Origin: Bacteroidota bacterium
GTDB taxonomy: Bacteria; Bacteroidota; Bacteroidia; Bacteroidales; Paludibacteraceae
Assembly: GCA_021804525.1 (NCBI GenBank)
Contig: JAJZHJ010000057.1
Location: forward strand, 1 to 7,682
Length of the DNA stretch: 7,682 bases
Reading direction: 5' to 3'
Both the position numbers and the translations under genes were made by a program. Of this stretch, positions 6,706 to 7,682 are shown in pieces. Below the pieces are notes generated by a model. It saw only the letters and a program-made list of their open reading frames with translations. It had not been told where the DNA came from and did not search any database. Position 1 is the first letter of the stretch. The number at the start of each line of letters is the position of its first letter.

Positions 6706-6727
6706 GGAATAAAAAAGGTTTTATTCC
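6706..6727. repeat. Perfect 9-base inverted repeat upstream of the DUF1573 promoter
   Basis: Arms GGAATAAAA (6706-6714) and TTTTATTCC (6719-6727) pair perfectly around an AAGG loop. The repeat lies just upstream of the DUF1573 -33 region, outside the predicted transcripts of both neighbours. A protein-binding operator is therefore more plausible than an RNA hairpin, though a relic terminator is possible. Its function is unknown. Confidence 0.5.
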
Positions 6728-6793
6728 AAATTCTCTTATTTATAGCAATTCATAGGATGAAATAGCATAATAAAATGAATAATAAAGAATTAC

Positions 6794-6829
6794 CGTGTAG
6801 AAATTTTGTCGCTAACATACAACTACACG
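6794..6829. repeat. Spaced 7-base inverted repeat in the divergent spacer
   Basis: CGTGTAG (6794-6800) and CTACACG (6823-6829) are perfect reverse complements separated by 22 bases, with an inner TTGT/ACAA pair (6806-6809 and 6819-6822). The arms are more GC-rich than their surroundings. It lies between the two divergent promoters, which suits a shared regulator site. No regulator can be named. Confidence 0.4.
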
Positions 6830-6923
6830 AAAACGCTTGTAAATTACTTCTCAAAATCTTGAAGGATAGTTTTGTAGTACGATTTTCAACCTTTCAATCG
6901 ACAAAGCAGATTCAATATATTTC

Positions 6924-6931
6924 TAACTTTG
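6924..6931 (+). promoter_or_regulatory. -7 element of the yjbQ gene
   Basis: TAACTTTG matches TAnnTTTG and would start transcription near 6936-6938, about 22 bases before the ATG at 6959. It covers the alternative TTG codon at 6929, which argues that translation does not begin there. No clear TTG lies at -33 distance (ATCG at 6897-6900 is the nearest). Confidence 0.45.
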
Positions 6932-6958
6932 CAATTCTCATTTAATACAACATCAATC

Positions 6959-7369
6959 ATGGTTTTACAAATAGAATTTACATTACGTGCCCGCAGCAGA
7001 GGGTTTCATTTAATAACGGAAGAGATTGTGCGTAATCTGCCGCCTTTGTCAGAAACAGGTTTGTTGCATCTCTTCATTCAACATACGTCAGCAGCCCTGA
7101 CAATCAATGAAAACGCTGATCCAGATGTGCAAACAGATATGGGACGAGTATTCGACCATTTGGTACGCGAGCGGGAATCCTATTACAACCATACGCTCGA
7201 AGGCGATGATGATATGCCAGCACACGCCAAAACAGTATTGGTAGGCGTAAGCCTTTCCATCCCCATCACTCGCGGACAGTTAAATCTTGGCACATGGCAG
7301 GGCATTTATCTCTGCGAGTTTCGTAATCACGGAGGAAATCGCCACGTTGTAGCAACGGTAATCGGATAA
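6959..7369 (+). CDS. yjbQ: YjbQ / UPF0047 family protein (secondary thiamine-phosphate synthase)
   Basis: From ATG 6959 this is 136 residues, the normal size of the family. Diagnostic blocks are present in order: GLLHLFIQHTSAALTINENA (34-53, with His42), DPDVQTDM (54-61), the EGDDDMPAHAK block (81-91, with His89 and the acidic run), and the C-terminal signature from SIPITRGQLNLGTWQG into IYLCEFRNHGG (100-126). The Escherichia coli member has weak thiamine phosphate synthase activity that can replace ThiE when overproduced; the physiological role is unsettled. The protein is cytoplasmic and forms a compact oligomeric beta barrel in solved relatives. An upstream TTG (6929) would add ten residues but falls inside the -7 promoter element, so ATG is preferred. 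It is transcribed alone, divergent from the DUF1573 gene, with no thiamine gene nearby. Confidence 0.95.
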   Translation: MVLQIEFTLRARSRGFHLITEEIVRNLPPLSETGLLHLFIQHTSAALTINENADPDVQTDMGRVFDHLVRERESYYNHTLEGDDDMPAHAKTVLVGVSLSIPITRGQLNLGTWQGIYLCEFRNHGGNRHVVATVIG

Positions 7370-7682
7370 AGACAACTGTATAAATCAAAGAGCTTATTTG
7401 AAGCTTTATAGTAGGAGATATATTTACAGATAAATATAGCAACGCCATTACTAAATCTTTCTATGTAGAAAAACCGTTCTGTTTCATGTTAAATGAAGAT
7501 GCGAATTTCAGAAAAGGCTACTTAAATAAAAATGGTATAAACAAATACTAATTGATATGAAACGAGCCATAAAATGACTTATACTCAAGGGAATGAAACA
7601 AGTTTACGAGTTCAACGAGACATTGAAATTATAAACGCTTTCGAGTTAATATTTTGGCGAGTTCCATACGTCCTTAAACAAA
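7370..7682. other. Non-coding right-hand end with weak hairpins
   Basis: These 313 bases downstream of yjbQ contain no gene that can be supported. A short imperfect hairpin (AGCTT 7391-7395 with AAGCT 7401-7405) could weakly terminate yjbQ but lacks a T-run. A perfect 8-base AT-only inverted repeat (7419-7426 with 7431-7438, CAGA loop) follows. An ATG at 7574 stays open for 36 codons to the window edge, but neither its length nor its composition distinguishes it from chance. CGAGTT occurs three times at irregular spacing (7607, 7642, 7658). No promoter motif, tRNA or transposon end was recognised. Confidence 0.5.

Larger units (their letters stand above)
6614..6958. other. Divergent intergenic spacer between the DUF1573 and YjbQ genes
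   Basis: This 345-base AT-rich stretch contains no open frame worth calling and no tRNA-like fold. It holds the outward-facing promoters of both neighbours and, between them, two inverted repeats (6706-6727 and 6794-6829) described separately. A second plus-strand TAnnTTTG (TAGTTTTG, 6867-6874) could act as an alternative upstream start for the YjbQ gene but lacks a well-placed TTG. Confidence 0.6.

Noticed and set aside
6929..6958. TTG start extending YjbQ by ten residues
   Set aside because: The codon lies inside the TAACTTTG -7 element, and the ATG at 6959 gives the usual family length and N-terminus.
7419..7438. Perfect AT-only inverted repeat as terminator of yjbQ
   Set aside because: There are no G-C pairs and no following T-run, and such repeats are expected by chance in AT-rich spacers.
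1..7682. Search for CRISPR arrays, tRNA or rRNA genes, insertion-sequence ends, toxin-antitoxin pairs and riboswitches
   Set aside because: No regularly spaced direct repeats, cloverleaf signatures, transposase motifs or known aptamer cores were seen. In particular no thiamine riboswitch-like CTGAGA element precedes yjbQ.

Overview
The window looks like a piece of chromosome from a member of the Bacteroidota, most likely Bacteroidales. Four things point there. The gene families are typical of that group: a tandem HU-CCDC81/SPOR membrane protein, a DUF4136 lipoprotein and a multi-domain DUF1573 protein. No convincing Shine-Dalgarno sequences precede the starts. The TAnnTTTG type of -7 promoter element recurs upstream of every gene. 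The composition is AT-leaning. The genus cannot be fixed from the sequence alone.

Layout, left to right. Two plus-strand genes come first: a FemAB/GNAT-fold aminoacyl or acyl transferase (47-1084), then a protein with two N-terminal HU-type DNA-binding domains, one membrane span and a C-terminal SPOR peptidoglycan-binding domain (1150-2112). This second gene converges, with only 9 bases between the stop codons, on a long minus-strand mutS2 (2122-4563). Upstream of mutS2 lies a hairpin plus T-run terminator (4671-4701) that ends a minus-strand DUF4136 lipoprotein gene (4760-5377). Next is a minus-strand secreted DUF1573 protein built from three Ig-like domains (5525-6613). A 345-base divergent spacer with two inverted repeats separates it from a plus-strand YjbQ/UPF0047 gene (6959-7369). 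The last 313 bases hold no gene that can be supported.

The genes do not form one operon or one obvious system. At least three are concerned with the cell envelope: the FemAB-like enzyme and the SPOR protein (peptidoglycan) and the lipoprotein. The DUF1573 protein is exported but its role is unknown. MutS2 belongs to ribosome-collision rescue or DNA recombination control, and YjbQ to a poorly understood housekeeping family with side activity in thiamine phosphate synthesis. There is no phage, insertion sequence, CRISPR array, tRNA or rRNA. The most thought-provoking item is the HU-HU-TM-SPOR protein, whose layout could tie the nucleoid to septal peptidoglycan, next to a putative peptidoglycan-bridge enzyme. 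The window otherwise reads as ordinary core genome.
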